NCBI RefSeq assembly: GCF_030408915.1
Contig: NZ_CP047654.1
Span: 1,674,001 to 1,738,000, forward strand
Length of the DNA stretch: 64,000 bases
Direction of reading: 5' to 3'
From: Corynebacterium guangdongense
Lineage (GTDB): Bacteria; Actinomycetota; Actinomycetes; Mycobacteriales; Mycobacteriaceae
This document shows, one piece after another, positions 18,736-27,787 of the stretch (position 1 is the first letter of the stretch; every line of letters starts with the position of its first letter). Made by a program: the position numbers and the translations under genes. The notes under the pieces were generated by a model, which worked only from the letters and a program-made list of their open reading frames with translations, was not told where the DNA came from and did no database searches.

Positions 18736-19303
18736 TGTTGGGCGTCCTCCTTATATGGGTCCTGGAAGCCTGAGTCCCGGAATAGGAACAGGTATCGGTG
18801 GAAAAAGCGTAGCCTACGCCGCGTCTGCTCGCCCGTTTCCGGGCGCGTGCCGACGCACCGGACCGTAAGTCTACGGGATCGTCAGCAGCTCCTCGGGCAC
18901 CGACCATCCCTTTATACCCTGGCCGTCTCAAAGACGATCGACGGGGTCGAGGACCAGGACGGCCCAGTCCCCCGGCTCCGGCGTCGCGGGGTCTCCCCGG
19001 TGGCCGCGGTCAGGTTCGGCCCACGCCGCACACCTCGATCATCCCGGGCGACGGCTCGCCGGCAACGCCCGCTTGGCGACGCCCCGGCCCCACCTTCCCA
19101 CCGTCGGCTGTCGGCCCACCGGGCCAGGGGCGCCGGGGCCGTCCGGCGACGCCTGCTCGGTCTCTCGTGGGGTCCGCCCCCGGCGGATGGGCCTGTCCCC
19201 CGCTGCCGGCCCCACTCAGCGAGTGGGAGGGCGGAAAGGGCCCAGGATCGACGTCACCCCTCACCGCCCAGGGGCGGTGAGGGGTGACGAAGGAGTCCGA
19301 GGT
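18736..19303. other. Long rpsB-tsf intergenic region
   Basis: 568 bp that include the rpsB terminator (19253-19288) and presumably the tsf promoter. TANNNT candidates on the minus strand include TACGCT, TAGACT and a TATAAA patch in the 18810-18920 part. Open frames here (for example 19010-19264 on the minus strand) are Pro/Gly-rich with no family likeness and are not called. I see no tRNA or known RNA motif. Confidence 0.5.
19253..19288 (-). terminator. Terminator after rpsB
   Basis: Perfect 17-bp stem (GTCACCCCTCACCGCCC and complement) with a 2-base spacer loop, 15 bases downstream of the rpsB stop codon. No T-run, yet very stable. Confidence 0.8.
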
Positions 19304-20152
19304 TTACTCGGTTGCAGCAGCCTCGACGGACTGAGCGGCCTCAGCGGCGTCGTGAGCCTCGACGTCAGCGGCGGCGACGGCGGCCTGGGCGGCCTCAGCG
19401 TCGGCAGCGGCCTTCTCGTCGGTGTCACCGGCCTGCTCGCGGGACTTGGCCAGGGCGCGCTCCTCGCGAGCCTGCTTGCCAGCGATGACGGCCTCGCCGA
19501 TCACGTGGGTCAGGATCTTGTTGGAGCGGATGGCGTCGTCGTTGCCCGGAATCGGGAAGTTGACGACGTCCGGGTCACAGTTGGTGTCCAGGACAGCGAC
19601 GACCGGGATGTTCAGCTTGTGAGCCTCGGCGATCGCGATGTGCTCCTTGTTGGTGTCGATGACCCACATGGCGGAGGGGACCTTCGTCATGTCGGAGATG
19701 CCACCCAGGGTGCGCTCCAGCTTGACGCGCTCGCGGTCGAGCATGAGGATTTCCTTCTTGCCGCGACCCTTGTAGCCGTCCTCGGCCTCCTCCATGGCGC
19801 GCAGCTCATGGAGACGCTTCAGGCGCTTGGAGACGGTCTGGAAGTTCGTCAGCATGCCGCCGAGCCAGCGGTGGTTGACGTACGGCATACCGACGCGGTC
19901 TGCCTCTTCCTGGACTGCTTCCTGAGCCTGCTTCTTGGTGCCGACGAAGAGAATGTTGCCACCGTGGGCGACGGTCTCCTTGACGAACTGGTATGCCTCA
20001 TCGATGTAGGTCAGCGTCTGCTGCAGGTCGATGATGTAGATGCCGTTACGGTCGGTGAAGATGAAGCGCTTCATCTTCGGGTTCCAGCGACGGGTCTGGT
20101 GACCGAAGTGGACACCAGCGTCGAGGAGCTCGCGCATGGTTACGACTGCCAT
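19304..20152 (-). CDS. rpsB: 30S ribosomal protein S2
   Basis: About 282 residues. Characteristic S2 sequence from the start ([20 protein letters not shown], then [11 protein letters not shown]), [11 protein letters not shown], and the [15 protein letters not shown] motif; the ~50-residue C-terminal tail is Ala/Glu-rich as in other actinobacteria. AAGGAG is 8 bases before the ATG at 20152; the open frame upstream to 20266 is leader sequence. The ~115-base leader may hold autoregulatory structure, but no known motif is recognised. Confidence 0.97.
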   Translation of the reverse strand: MAVVTMRELLDAGVHFGHQTRRWNPKMKRFIFTDRNGIYIIDLQQTLTYIDEAYQFVKETVAHGGNILFVGTKKQAQEAVQEEADRVGMPYVNHRWLGGMLTNFQTVSKRLKRLHELRAMEEAEDGYKGRGKKEILMLDRERVKLERTLGGISDMTKVPSAMWVIDTNKEHIAIAEAHKLNIPVVAVLDTNCDPDVVNFPIPGNDDAIRSNKILTHVIGEAVIAGKQAREERALAKSREQAGDTDEKAAADAEAAQAAVAAADVEAHDAAEAAQSVEAAATE

Positions 20153-20546
20153 GGGATTTCTCCTTGTAGAGATAGTTTCGGTTGACATTGAACGTGCGGG
20201 TTTTGTCAGTTCCGCGAGCGGAAATGCTGTTGTCCTGCACCCTGGCGACAAACTGACCACCAACACCCGACATACTTGATTAGCCCCGGTGGAGGGGCTT
20301 CCTCGAGTAGTTCAGGACCACGTCGGTGGCGGAACCGGAATCATCCGGCACTTCGCCGCGCGTAGTCAGCGGTTTCCCCGGGCAAACGCCAAGAGAGCAC
20401 ACTGCTGGCCCAGAGCTTATCCTTTCTTCCCCGCCCGGCCAAACGGAGCCCGCCCAGGCTGTGGACGAACGACCACGTCGGCCGGGTTCTCCCCAGGTTC
20501 GCGCAACTGGCCAGCGACAGCAACCGGCGTCGGCGAGGCTGGCGGC
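20153..20546. other. Divergent intergenic region rpsB / M23-like gene
   Basis: 394 bp between divergent genes. On the minus side lies the rpsB leader; a TATGTC/TAATCA patch near 20265-20285 is the only AT-rich promoter-like stretch. The plus-strand part has an open frame running into the M23-like gene but no convincing start before 20547. Nothing else is recognised. Confidence 0.45.
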
Positions 20547-21023
20547 ATGCGAATCCTGCTGCTGGCATCGACCTTCTGCGTCCTCGCGCTCTCGGCCTTC
20601 GCCCCCGCCGCGAACGCGTACGTGGACCCGACCTCCGGCGAGGACCGGGCCCGCGCCGTCCTCCGCGCCGCGGACATCCCCGCCCAGAACTGGCTCCCGG
20701 GCCACCGCGGCGTCGACCTCGCGCTGGCGGTCGGCGCCGACGTCCTGGCCGCCGCAGACGGCGTCGTCGCCCACGCTGGCCACGTGGCGGGGATGCCCGT
20801 GGTCTCGATCGAGCACCCGGACGGCATCCGTACCACCTACCAGCCGGTCCAGCCGCTCGTCGCGGCCGGCGACACCGTCACCGAGGGCCAGGTCATCGGC
20901 CGCCTGGGTCTCCACCCCGGCGGCGACGACGGTCTGCACTGGGGCGCCCGGACTGCCCCCGACACCTACCTCAATCCACTCATTCTGCTGGCCAGGCCGA
21001 CGATTCGATTGAAGCCGCTCTAG
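20547..21023 (+). CDS. Secreted M23 (LytM)-like peptidase-fold protein
   Basis: 158 residues: signal peptide (RILLLASTFCVLALSAFAPA, cleavage after ANA) followed directly by a single M23 domain. HRGVD provides the His and Asp zinc ligands of the first motif and LHWGAR the last one. The position equal to the first His of the usual HxH pair is Gly (DGLHWG), so hydrolase activity is uncertain. A change at this place also occurs, as I recall, in the actinobacterial subfamily beside rpsB (CLHWG). Role may be cell-wall hydrolysis or a regulatory, non-catalytic peptidoglycan-binding job. The start is the first ATG that opens the signal peptide; ribosome binding site is weak. Confidence 0.8.
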   Translation: MRILLLASTFCVLALSAFAPAANAYVDPTSGEDRARAVLRAADIPAQNWLPGHRGVDLALAVGADVLAAADGVVAHAGHVAGMPVVSIEHPDGIRTTYQPVQPLVAAGDTVTEGQVIGRLGLHPGGDDGLHWGARTAPDTYLNPLILLARPTIRLKPL

Positions 21024-21043
21024 AAGTGATTTAGAGTTGTGTT

Positions 21044-21400
21044 ATGCAGACCACACCCCTCCTCCGGCTGGCCTATACGCTCATGGCCGTGGGTTTCGGG
21101 GTGATGGGGTGGGCGCTGCTCTCGCGCTCGCTGGGCGCGGGAGTCTCGACGATGCTGATGGCCGCCGGCCCGATCTGCGGGGCCATCAGACTCAATTCGC
21201 TCAGTATTCCCGCTTCCAGGCTCTCGTGGCTGGTCTCATGCCTGGCAGGCTTCTCCGCCGCCGCCTTTTACGCTCTGGTCGGCCAGTGGGTCAACGCCGT
21301 GGCCTTCGGGTTGATGGCCGTCGGTTTCGGGGTGGTGGGGCTGTCCATCCCCAGCCCCTCTGTCAGGCCCGCGGATGAGCCTGCTGAAAGACGTGCCTGA
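21044..21400 (+). CDS. Small hydrophobic membrane protein
   Basis: 118 residues with about four hydrophobic segments (AYTLMAVGFGVMGWALL, VSTMLMAAGPICGAI, LVSCLAGFSAAAFYALV, AVAFGLMAVGFGVVGL). The first and last segments are alike (LMAVGFGVxG), hinting at an internal duplication. TAGAGT lies 6 bases before the ATG, so the message is likely leaderless. The 3' end overlaps the end of convergent xerC by 38 bases. No known family; function unknown. The good promoter and membrane pattern support that it is real, but the call is less certain than its neighbours. Confidence 0.55.
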   Translation: MQTTPLLRLAYTLMAVGFGVMGWALLSRSLGAGVSTMLMAAGPICGAIRLNSLSIPASRLSWLVSCLAGFSAAAFYALVGQWVNAVAFGLMAVGFGVVGLSIPSPSVRPADEPAERRA

Positions 21401-22280
21401 GCCTCTCCGCGGACACGTGCGTGTAGACCTGGGTGGTCGACAAGCTGGCGTGGCCCAGCATTTCCTGGACGATTCGCAGGTCAGCCCCGCCCTCGAGCAG
21501 GTGCGTCGCCGCCGAGTGCCGCAGGCTGTGCGGGCTCAGCTCCCCCGCCCCGCTTTCGGAGGCGGCAGCCTCCACCACGCGGCGGACCTGGCGCTGATCA
21601 ATCCTCCCGCCCCGGGCCCCGAGGAAGAGCGCCTCGTCGGCGGTGCGCGCACTGACCAGCTCCCGCCGCCCCCGGCCCAGCCACGCCTCGATGGCGTCGG
21701 CGGCAGGCTCACCGAAAGGCACGGTCCGCTGTTTGTTGCCCTTGCCGGTAACGCGGGCCACGCAGCGCACCAGATCCACGTCCCCGACGTCAAGGCCGAC
21801 AAGCTCCCCGACGCGCATGCCGGTGGCGTAGAGCAGCTCCAGCATCGCCGCGTCGCGCAGCCCTTCGGGAGTGTGCTGGTCCGGCGCGGCGATTAGGTCC
21901 GCCGCCCCCTCCCGCGAGGCCACCGCAGGCAGGTGGCGATGACGCTTGGGGGTGGCCAGTCGTGCCGCGACGTCCGTTCGGAGGTGTCCCTGGCGCACCG
22001 CCCAGGCGGAGAAGGTTCTCGCGGCCGAAGTCTTGCGTGCCAGTGTTGCGCGGGCCTGGCCCTTCTCCACCGCGATCGACAACCAGGAACGAAGCCGGTT
22101 CAGCGTGAACTGTTCGAAACTGGGGACGTACTCGGCCAGGCTGAGCAGGTCGCCACGGTATGCCTTGACGGTGGCTTCGGAGCGTCCGAGGACCAGTCGC
22201 TGGTACTCAGCGAAGTCCTCGACGGCCTCTGCGACCTGGCCCGTCGGCCGCGGGTCCTGTTCGGTTGGGCGTGCACTCAT
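21363..22280 (-). CDS. xerC: Tyrosine recombinase XerC
   Basis: Resolves chromosome dimers at dif together with XerD. 305 residues: N-terminal SAM-like DNA-binding domain, then the catalytic domain with the full active set Arg156 (TGMRVGE), Lys180 (TGKGNKQR), His251 and Arg254 (HSLRH), His277 (LGHAS) and Tyr286 (TQVYTH). TACACT 8 bases before the ATG suggests a leaderless message. Located downstream of dprA on the same strand, the usual actinobacterial position; no integrase-linked mobile element is seen. Confidence 0.95.
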   Translation of the reverse strand: MSARPTEQDPRPTGQVAEAVEDFAEYQRLVLGRSEATVKAYRGDLLSLAEYVPSFEQFTLNRLRSWLSIAVEKGQARATLARKTSAARTFSAWAVRQGHLRTDVAARLATPKRHRHLPAVASREGAADLIAAPDQHTPEGLRDAAMLELLYATGMRVGELVGLDVGDVDLVRCVARVTGKGNKQRTVPFGEPAADAIEAWLGRGRRELVSARTADEALFLGARGGRIDQRQVRRVVEAAASESGAGELSPHSLRHSAATHLLEGGADLRIVQEMLGHASLSTTQVYTHVSAERLRHVFQQAHPRA

Positions 22281-22331
22281 GTTTTCCCAGTGTAGCGCCG
22301 CGCCCGGCGTTCCCGTCCCGGTCCATCCGGG

Positions 22332-23495
22332 TCAGTCCGCGGCGCGGCGCCAGGTAGTCCCCTCTCTGCGGACGAGAGACTTGCGCTCCAGTTCGACCAG
22401 CAGGTGGACGGTCAGCGCGATCGTCAGTCCGGCGTCGACGGCGATCGCATTGGCGTCGCGGGCGGCGCTGACGGTCAGTGCGTCGTAGACGCGCAGTTCG
22501 TTCCTCGACAGGGCCTGCACGACGCTGGGCCCGAAGGCCATCTCATACTGCCCGTCCGGGTCGACGCTGCCGACAGTTTCCAGCAACGACCTCACGTCGT
22601 CGGCGGTGGCCACCAGCTCCGCCCGGCCCTCCCGGATTCGGGTGTGACACCCCACGTTGTCGTTGGTCGTGACCGGCCCGGGCACCGCCATGGCCACCTT
22701 CCCCAGGCCCTCCGCCCAGGACATCGTGTTGAGCGCACCGGAGCGCCAGGGCGCCTGGGTGCACACCGTTCCCCGGGTCAGGGCCGCGACCAGCCGGTTG
22801 CGGGTGAGGAAGCGGTGACGTTGCGGGGTCGTACCGGGCGGGTACTCGCTGATCATCGCGGACCCGGAACGCACGATTCGCCCGAACAGATCCGTGTGGG
22901 CCGCCGGGTAGTCGCGGTCGAGGCCGCAGGCGGCCACTGCGATGGTTTTCCCCGGGACCGCGAGGGCCGTCTCGTGGGCGATGGCGTCCACACCCTTGGC
23001 CCCGCCGGAGACGATGGTCCACTGGTGCGCGGCCAGCCCGGCGACGATGAGGCGGGTGGCCTCACGCCCGTAGGCGGTGGCCGTGCGGGTTCCCACCACT
23101 GCCACGGCCTGGGCCAGTAACGGTTGCAGCGGGGCACCCCGGACCCACAGGGCGTGGGGCGGGACGGCGTCGGCCTGGTGGGAGCGCAGGTGGGGGCTCA
23201 GTCCGCTGGCGGCGAAGCCGAAGGCCAGGTCCAGCTGCTCGGTCGGCCATTCCTCGTCTTCGGGCGTGAGGAGCCGCACGCCGGCGGCGTGGGCGAGTTC
23301 CAGGTCCTCCGCCGCCCGGTTCCAGGCGTGGCGGGCCTCGGTTGCGGGACCGAGTTCGCCGAGCCAGGACGTCCGTGTGCGGACGCCGTGGGCGATCTCC
23401 TCGGCGTCACGTCCGGATGCGAGCAGCGCCTGCAGCGGGCGAGAGGGCCCCTCGACGACCCGGTTGAGGTAGGCCCAGGCGTGGCGGGCGATCAT
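22332..23495 (-). CDS. dprA: DNA processing protein DprA
   Basis: Loads RecA on single-stranded DNA during transformation. 387 residues with the Rossmann-like DprA core: VGTRTAT, SGGAKGVDAIAHE, GLDRDYPAAH, SEYPPG, RNRLVAALT and the APWRSGAL motif (QAPWRSGAL in place of the common EA-xx-SGSL). A winged-helix tail (about 315-385) has HLLVELERKSLVRREG. The start at 23495 overlaps the comM stop codon as ATGA, so translation is coupled; the longer open frame upstream is comM in another frame. Confidence 0.95.
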   Translation of the reverse strand: MIARHAWAYLNRVVEGPSRPLQALLASGRDAEEIAHGVRTRTSWLGELGPATEARHAWNRAAEDLELAHAAGVRLLTPEDEEWPTEQLDLAFGFAASGLSPHLRSHQADAVPPHALWVRGAPLQPLLAQAVAVVGTRTATAYGREATRLIVAGLAAHQWTIVSGGAKGVDAIAHETALAVPGKTIAVAACGLDRDYPAAHTDLFGRIVRSGSAMISEYPPGTTPQRHRFLTRNRLVAALTRGTVCTQAPWRSGALNTMSWAEGLGKVAMAVPGPVTTNDNVGCHTRIREGRAELVATADDVRSLLETVGSVDPDGQYEMAFGPSVVQALSRNELRVYDALTVSAARDANAIAVDAGLTIALTVHLLVELERKSLVRREGTTWRRAAD

Positions 23496-25009
23496 GCCGT
23501 CACCTCCGCCCCGGCACGCAGTTCCAGGGCCCGCGCGACGTGATCGATGTCGGGCCGGCCGGCGGCGTCGAGGTCGCAGATGGTCCAGGCCAGCCGCAGC
23601 GTCTTGTCGACGCCGCGTTGGCTGATCGCCCCGTCCGCGAGGTAGGCGGAGATCAGCGCCATCCCCGCCTCGTCGGCAGGTGCGTGACGGCGCAGGTGCG
23701 CCCCGGCCACGTCGCCGTTGACCAGCGCCCGGAGGTGGTGGCGTCCCCAGCGGTGCTGGGCCCGCTCGCGGGCCGCCCCGACACGGGCGGCGATGGTGGC
23801 GCTGGGCTCCTCCCCCTCCGCGTTGACCACCGCCCCCGCCAGTCCGAGGTGGACGGTCATGTCCAGGCGGTCCCGCAGCGGGCCCGAGAGGTTGGCGAGG
23901 TAGCCCGCCCGCTGCGCCGACGTGCAGGTGCAGGAGGTGGGCTTCTCCGCGCCGCACAGGCAGGGGTTGGCGGCCAGAATCAGCTGGAAGCGGGCCGGGA
24001 AAGTGACCTCCCGGCGCGCCCTGATGATGCGGACCCGGCCGTGCTCCAGGGGCGTGCGGAGTCCGTCGAGGACGCGGGCCGGTATCTCGCTGGCTTCGTC
24101 GAGGAAGAGGATGCCGTGGTGGGCGAGGCTGACGGCGCCGGGGCGCGGGTGCCCCGCCCCGCCGCCGAGCAGGGCTGCCCTGGTCACCGAGTGGTGGGGC
24201 GCGACGAAGGGGGCGTGGCGGACGGCGGCGTCCACCATGCCGGCGACGGAATGGACGGCGGTGGCCTCAATGGACTGGGTCTGGGTCAGGGGCGGAAGGA
24301 TTGACGGGAGCCGTTCGGCGATCATGGACTTGCCCGAGCCGGGTGGTCCGATCATGAGCAGGTGGTGTCCTCCCGCGGCCGCGATCTCGGCGGCCCGGCG
24401 GGCGCCCGGCTGGCCGGCGATGTCGGCGAAGTCGGCGGCCGGTGGCCGCTGCGCCGCCGTGCCGGAGCGCCCGGCGCGGGGCAGCTCCCCCTCGCCGACG
24501 GCCCAGCACCAGACCTCGGCCAGCGACTGCGCCAGCAGGACGTCGTGTCCGGCCAGCAGCGCCGCCTCCGCGGCGTTGCCGGCGGGGATGACCACGGTCC
24601 GCACAGCGTTGCCGCGGTCCCGGGCGGCGAGCAGCGCCGGGAGCACCCCGGACACGGGTCTGACGCTGCCGTCCAGGCCGAGTTCGCCGAGGACGAGCGC
24701 GTCGGCAAGCCGACGGGCGGCGAAGGGGTCCCGGGCGGCGAGCACCGAGAGGGCGATGGGCAAGTCAAAGTGGGAGCCGGCCTTGGGCAGGTCGGCTGGC
24801 GACAGGGAGACGACGATCTTGGTCTTGGGCCACTCCAGCGTGCTGTTGGCGACGGCGGTGCGGATTCGGTCGCGCGATTCACGCACGGCGGCGTCACCGA
24901 GCCCGACGACGTACATCCCGGGCAGCCCGGGGCCGATGTTGGCCTCGACGGTGACCGGGCGGGCGGTGACTCCATCGAGCGCGGTGGTCAGGGTGCTAGC
25001 GAGCGCCAC
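23492..25009 (-). CDS. comM: YifB/ComM-family AAA+ ATPase (Mg chelatase-like)
   Basis: 505 residues. The N-terminal domain is a Lon-protease-like fold (VEANIGPGLPGMYVVGLGDAAV), followed by an AAA+ domain with Walker A GPPGSGKS, Walker B ILFLDEASE, and a Cys cluster (NPCLCG, SCTCTSAQ). ComM is a branch-migration helicase in natural transformation in gamma-proteobacteria; the role in actinobacteria is less studied. GTG at 25009 has GGGAG about 6 bases upstream and overlaps the yraN end by 14 bases. Middle gene of the yraN-comM-dprA operon. Confidence 0.93.
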   Translation of the reverse strand: MALASTLTTALDGVTARPVTVEANIGPGLPGMYVVGLGDAAVRESRDRIRTAVANSTLEWPKTKIVVSLSPADLPKAGSHFDLPIALSVLAARDPFAARRLADALVLGELGLDGSVRPVSGVLPALLAARDRGNAVRTVVIPAGNAAEAALLAGHDVLLAQSLAEVWCWAVGEGELPRAGRSGTAAQRPPAADFADIAGQPGARRAAEIAAAGGHHLLMIGPPGSGKSMIAERLPSILPPLTQTQSIEATAVHSVAGMVDAAVRHAPFVAPHHSVTRAALLGGGAGHPRPGAVSLAHHGILFLDEASEIPARVLDGLRTPLEHGRVRIIRARREVTFPARFQLILAANPCLCGAEKPTSCTCTSAQRAGYLANLSGPLRDRLDMTVHLGLAGAVVNAEGEEPSATIAARVGAARERAQHRWGRHHLRALVNGDVAGAHLRRHAPADEAGMALISAYLADGAISQRGVDKTLRLAWTICDLDAAGRPDIDHVARALELRAGAEVTA

Positions 25010-25373
25010 TGTCGACTCCCTCGTAGAGGGTCACATCGAACTCGTCCCCGGTCGTGCGGGAGACGACGAGTTCTGCGACGTCGAAACGGCACGCCTGCCA
25101 GTGCCGACCGCCCAGCCAGCGGGCGGCCGTGCGGCGCATACGGGCGAACTTCCGACCGCTGACGGCCTCCGCTCCCCCGAACCCCCGGCCAGAGCGGGTC
25201 TTGACCTCGACGAAGACGACTTCACCGCCCGGCGACCGGAGGACGAGGTCGAGCTCCCCCACGTCGTAGCGGACATTGCGGTCGAGCAGGACGTATCCCT
25301 GACTGATGTAGTGGGCGGCGGCGGCGTCCTCGCCCCGTCGCCCCAGTTCCGAGTTGGTGGTGCTGGTTGCCAT
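24996..25373 (-). CDS. YraN family putative endonuclease-like protein (UPF0102)
   Basis: 125 residues. Restriction-endonuclease-like fold: LGRRGEDAAAAHY at the start, GELDLVLRSPGGEVVFVEVKTR in the core with the acidic and Lys residues of the PD-(D/E)xK type (GELDLV / VEVK). The exact role is unknown; it co-occurs with rnhB and comM-dprA. The ATG at 25373 has GGGGGAG close by; the open frame upstream to 25586 is not supported. First gene of the transformation-type operon. Confidence 0.88.
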   Translation of the reverse strand: MATSTTNSELGRRGEDAAAAHYISQGYVLLDRNVRYDVGELDLVLRSPGGEVVFVEVKTRSGRGFGGAEAVSGRKFARMRRTAARWLGGRHWQACRFDVAELVVSRTTGDEFDVTLYEGVDSGAR

Positions 25374-25530
25374 GAACTCCCCCGAGTCTCTGTGCTGGTC
25401 TGTGTCCGCAGCATGGCACGGGACCGGGACACCGGAGGAACGGCACGACCGGGCCTGTGGACAACGCCACCGCCGGACGAACCTGTCCACAGGCCAGCCC
25501 GGCGGTGCGCGCGCAATCTCCCCCAGACGT

Positions 25531-25989
25531 CTACGATTCGGTGGCCCTCCGTAGCCCGCGGCGACCGGCCGCCATGACCACCGCATGCGCCCACCGTGCC
25601 AGCAGCCGGAACCTCCCGATCAGGCGACGCCTGGTCACCACGCACCACATGATGTCGACCCGGGTTCCGCTGCCGTGGGCAGCGGTGAGGACGCTGCCGA
25701 CGCCGCGCAGGTCACCGTCCACCGTGAATCGGGCGCTGTGGCGCGGAGTCTCGCTCAGAAGGGTGAGCACGAGATTGAGCCGATACCCCAGTGGGCTGCG
25801 GACCTCGAGCCAGGCGGTGCCGTCCCGTCGGAGGCTGCGCGTCATCCCGTGCCACCACTGCGACCATGAGGAGATCTCGGCGAGCACTTCCCAGACCCGG
25901 TCCTCCGCAGCCGGAATCCACCAGGTCGAATCGAGGTGGAACACGGTCGATTCGCCCGGGCGGGACAGGATGTGCTCGTGCGCGGTCAC
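25531..25989 (-). CDS. SRPBCC (START-like) family protein
   Basis: 152 residues with a polyketide cyclase/START-like pattern: FHLDSTWWIPAAEDRVWEVLAEISSWSQWW at the beginning (strand-helix entry of the fold) and a long C-terminal helix rich in Arg and Ala. It resembles hydrophobic ligand-binding proteins; no catalytic residues can be assigned. Starts with GTG at 25989, with TATGCT 6 bases before it (leaderless). Stands between yraN and DUF2469 but is not in an obvious operon with them. Confidence 0.75.
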   Translation of the reverse strand: MTAHEHILSRPGESTVFHLDSTWWIPAAEDRVWEVLAEISSWSQWWHGMTRSLRRDGTAWLEVRSPLGYRLNLVLTLLSETPRHSARFTVDGDLRGVGSVLTAAHGSGTRVDIMWCVVTRRRLIGRFRLLARWAHAVVMAAGRRGLRRATES

Positions 25990-26026
25990 GCCACCAGCAT
26001 ACGAGTCCGTCCGACGTCTGCAGCCG

Positions 26027-26332
26027 CTACTTGGGCGGGAGAATGTCCGGCTTGTCCAGTTCCTCGATGTTGACGTCCTTGTAGGTGATGACGCGGGCGT
26101 AGCGCACGAAGCGGGCGGAACGGTACATGTCCCAGACCCAGGCGTCGGACATGCGGACCTCGTAGTAGACGTCCGGGCCCTGGGTGTGCGGGATAAGTTC
26201 GACGGCGTTGGCCAGGTAGAAACGTCGTTCGGTCTCCACCACGTAGGAGAACTGGCTGACGACGTCCCGGTACTCGCGGTACAGGGACAGCTCCACCTCA
26301 GCTTCGTAGTTGTCGAGCTCTTCTGCGCTCAC
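26027..26332 (-). CDS. DUF2469 protein
   Basis: 101 residues, strongly conserved actinobacterial family of unknown function, recognised by YEAEVELSLYREYRDVV, SYVVETERRFYLAN and VYYEVRMSDAWVWDMYR. Starts with GTG at 26332 that overlaps the rnhB stop codon (GTGA), so translation is coupled to rnhB. Confidence 0.92.
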   Translation of the reverse strand: MSAEELDNYEAEVELSLYREYRDVVSQFSYVVETERRFYLANAVELIPHTQGPDVYYEVRMSDAWVWDMYRSARFVRYARVITYKDVNIEELDKPDILPPK

Positions 26333-26997
26333 GTGCCTGCCTCCTCGGGGTTTAACGACTGGTCTGCCAGGTATTCTGCGTGGGCCCTGGCAACGTTGGC
26401 ATAAGTGTATCGGTGGACGGGGCTGGCCCCGTGGTGGCGCACCGCATCCAGGTGGGTCTTCGTGGAATAGCCCTTGTGCCCGGCGAAGCCGTAGTTGGGG
26501 TGGGCGTCGGCAAGCTCGCCCATGAGTCGGTCACGGGTGACTTTCGCGATGACGCTGGCTGCGGCGATGCAGCGGGCGGTCTGGTCGCCGCCCAGCATGC
26601 CGATGTGCGGGACGGTCAGCCCCGGCACGTGCCAGGCGTCGGTGAGGACGTAACCGGGGGCGGGGTCGAGGAGGGCGACGGCCCGGCGCATGCCGTCGAT
26701 GTTGGCGGTCTGGATTCCGCGCTCATCGATGGCCCGGTTGTCGATGGAGACGACGGACCAGGCCACCGCGTACTTCGTGACCAGGGGGTAGAGCTTCTCA
26801 CGCAGCGTCGGGGTGAGCTTCTTGGAGTCGGTGAGTCGATCGAGTTCGGCGATGGTGCGGTCCGGCATCACGCACGCGGCGATCGTGATCGGCCCGGCGC
26901 AGGCCCCGCGTCCGGCCTCGTCGACGCCGGCGACCGGCCCCAGCCCAGCCCTGGACAGCGCGACCTCCCAGGTGCGCAATTGTTTCAACCGGCGCAT
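26329..26997 (-). CDS. rnhB: Ribonuclease HII
   Basis: Removes ribonucleotides from DNA and RNA of RNA-DNA hybrids. 222 residues with GVDEAGRGACAGP (catalytic Asp-Glu), LTDSKKL, and the LTDAWHVPG and GDQTARCIAAASVIAKVTRDRLM motifs. The ATG at 26995-26997 shares one base with the stop codon of the upstream signal peptidase gene (TGATG), so lepB-rnhB-DUF2469 form one translationally coupled unit. Confidence 0.97.
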   Translation of the reverse strand: MRRLKQLRTWEVALSRAGLGPVAGVDEAGRGACAGPITIAACVMPDRTIAELDRLTDSKKLTPTLREKLYPLVTKYAVAWSVVSIDNRAIDERGIQTANIDGMRRAVALLDPAPGYVLTDAWHVPGLTVPHIGMLGGDQTARCIAAASVIAKVTRDRLMGELADAHPNYGFAGHKGYSTKTHLDAVRHHGASPVHRYTYANVARAHAEYLADQSLNPEEAGT

Positions 26998-27770
26998 CAG
27001 GACTGCTGGGGCTGGATGTCCGGGTCGTCGACGCCGCCGACGCGGCTGAAGGGCAGGACGATCCAGCGGACTTTGCCGCGGATGTTCTCCTCGGGAATGG
27101 CGCCCTGATGCGGGTCTCCGACGTGGTAGCGCGAGTCCATGGAGTTGGTGCGGTTGTCGCCCATCAGCCAGTAGGAGTTCGCCGGGACGGTGATCGGGCC
27201 GAAGTAGTCGCCGCCGCAGGCCTCGGAGCCGGTGGCCGGGTTGATCTGGTATTCCGCCGGCGCCAGCGTGTAGGACTGGTCGATCGGCGCCCCGTCGACC
27301 ATGACGGCCGGATCGTCCTCCTGGCAGGACACGGTCTGACCGCCGGTGGCGATGACGCGTTTGACCAGGTTGTTCTCGTCAGGTGCGACGATGCCGAAGT
27401 AGGACCCTAGGTTCTGCATCGTGCGCACCGCGACATTCTCGGAGCGGTTCGAGGTGTAGGCCGTGTTCCAGGACTCGGTGCCCTCGTAGACCACCACGTC
27501 ACCCGGTTCCGGGTCGGAGAAGCGGTAGGACACCTTCTCCACGAAGATCCGGTCTCCGGTGCAGCCCTCGCAGCCGTGCAGCGTCGGCTCCATCGATCCG
27601 GAGGGGATGACGTAGAGACGGCCGATCAGCGCGTAGAAAACCGCCAGCAGGACGAACGCCCAGAGAACGGAGTAGAGGTAGTCGCGGTACCAGGGCCGCC
27701 CGGTCTCCCCCGTCCGGCGTCGTCGGTCGCGGGGACCCCGGCGCGGGTTCTGGAAGGCTGAGGTAGTCAC
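26997..27770 (-). CDS. lepB: Type I signal peptidase (copy 2)
   Basis: Cleaves signal peptides at the outer face of the membrane. About 257 residues: basic N-terminus, one transmembrane helix (SVLWAFVLLAVFYALIG), catalytic Ser in PSGSMEPTL and Lys in LVKRVIATGG, then MGDNRTNSMDSR. An HGCEGCTGD pair of cysteines follows the Ser motif. GTG at 27770 is preferred over the longer frame to 27860, since it is 17 bases after the stop codon of the paralogue and an AAGG precedes it. The C-terminal PQQ tail is shared with the upstream paralogue. Confidence 0.93.
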   Translation of the reverse strand: MTTSAFQNPRRGPRDRRRRTGETGRPWYRDYLYSVLWAFVLLAVFYALIGRLYVIPSGSMEPTLHGCEGCTGDRIFVEKVSYRFSDPEPGDVVVYEGTESWNTAYTSNRSENVAVRTMQNLGSYFGIVAPDENNLVKRVIATGGQTVSCQEDDPAVMVDGAPIDQSYTLAPAEYQINPATGSEACGGDYFGPITVPANSYWLMGDNRTNSMDSRYHVGDPHQGAIPEENIRGKVRWIVLPFSRVGGVDDPDIQPQQS

Positions 27771-27787
27771 GGGAGGAAACCTTAGCC

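Noticed and set aside
19010..19264. 84-codon minus-strand frame in the rpsB-tsf gap
   Set aside because: Pro/Gly/Arg-rich, overlaps the rpsB terminator, no start signal.
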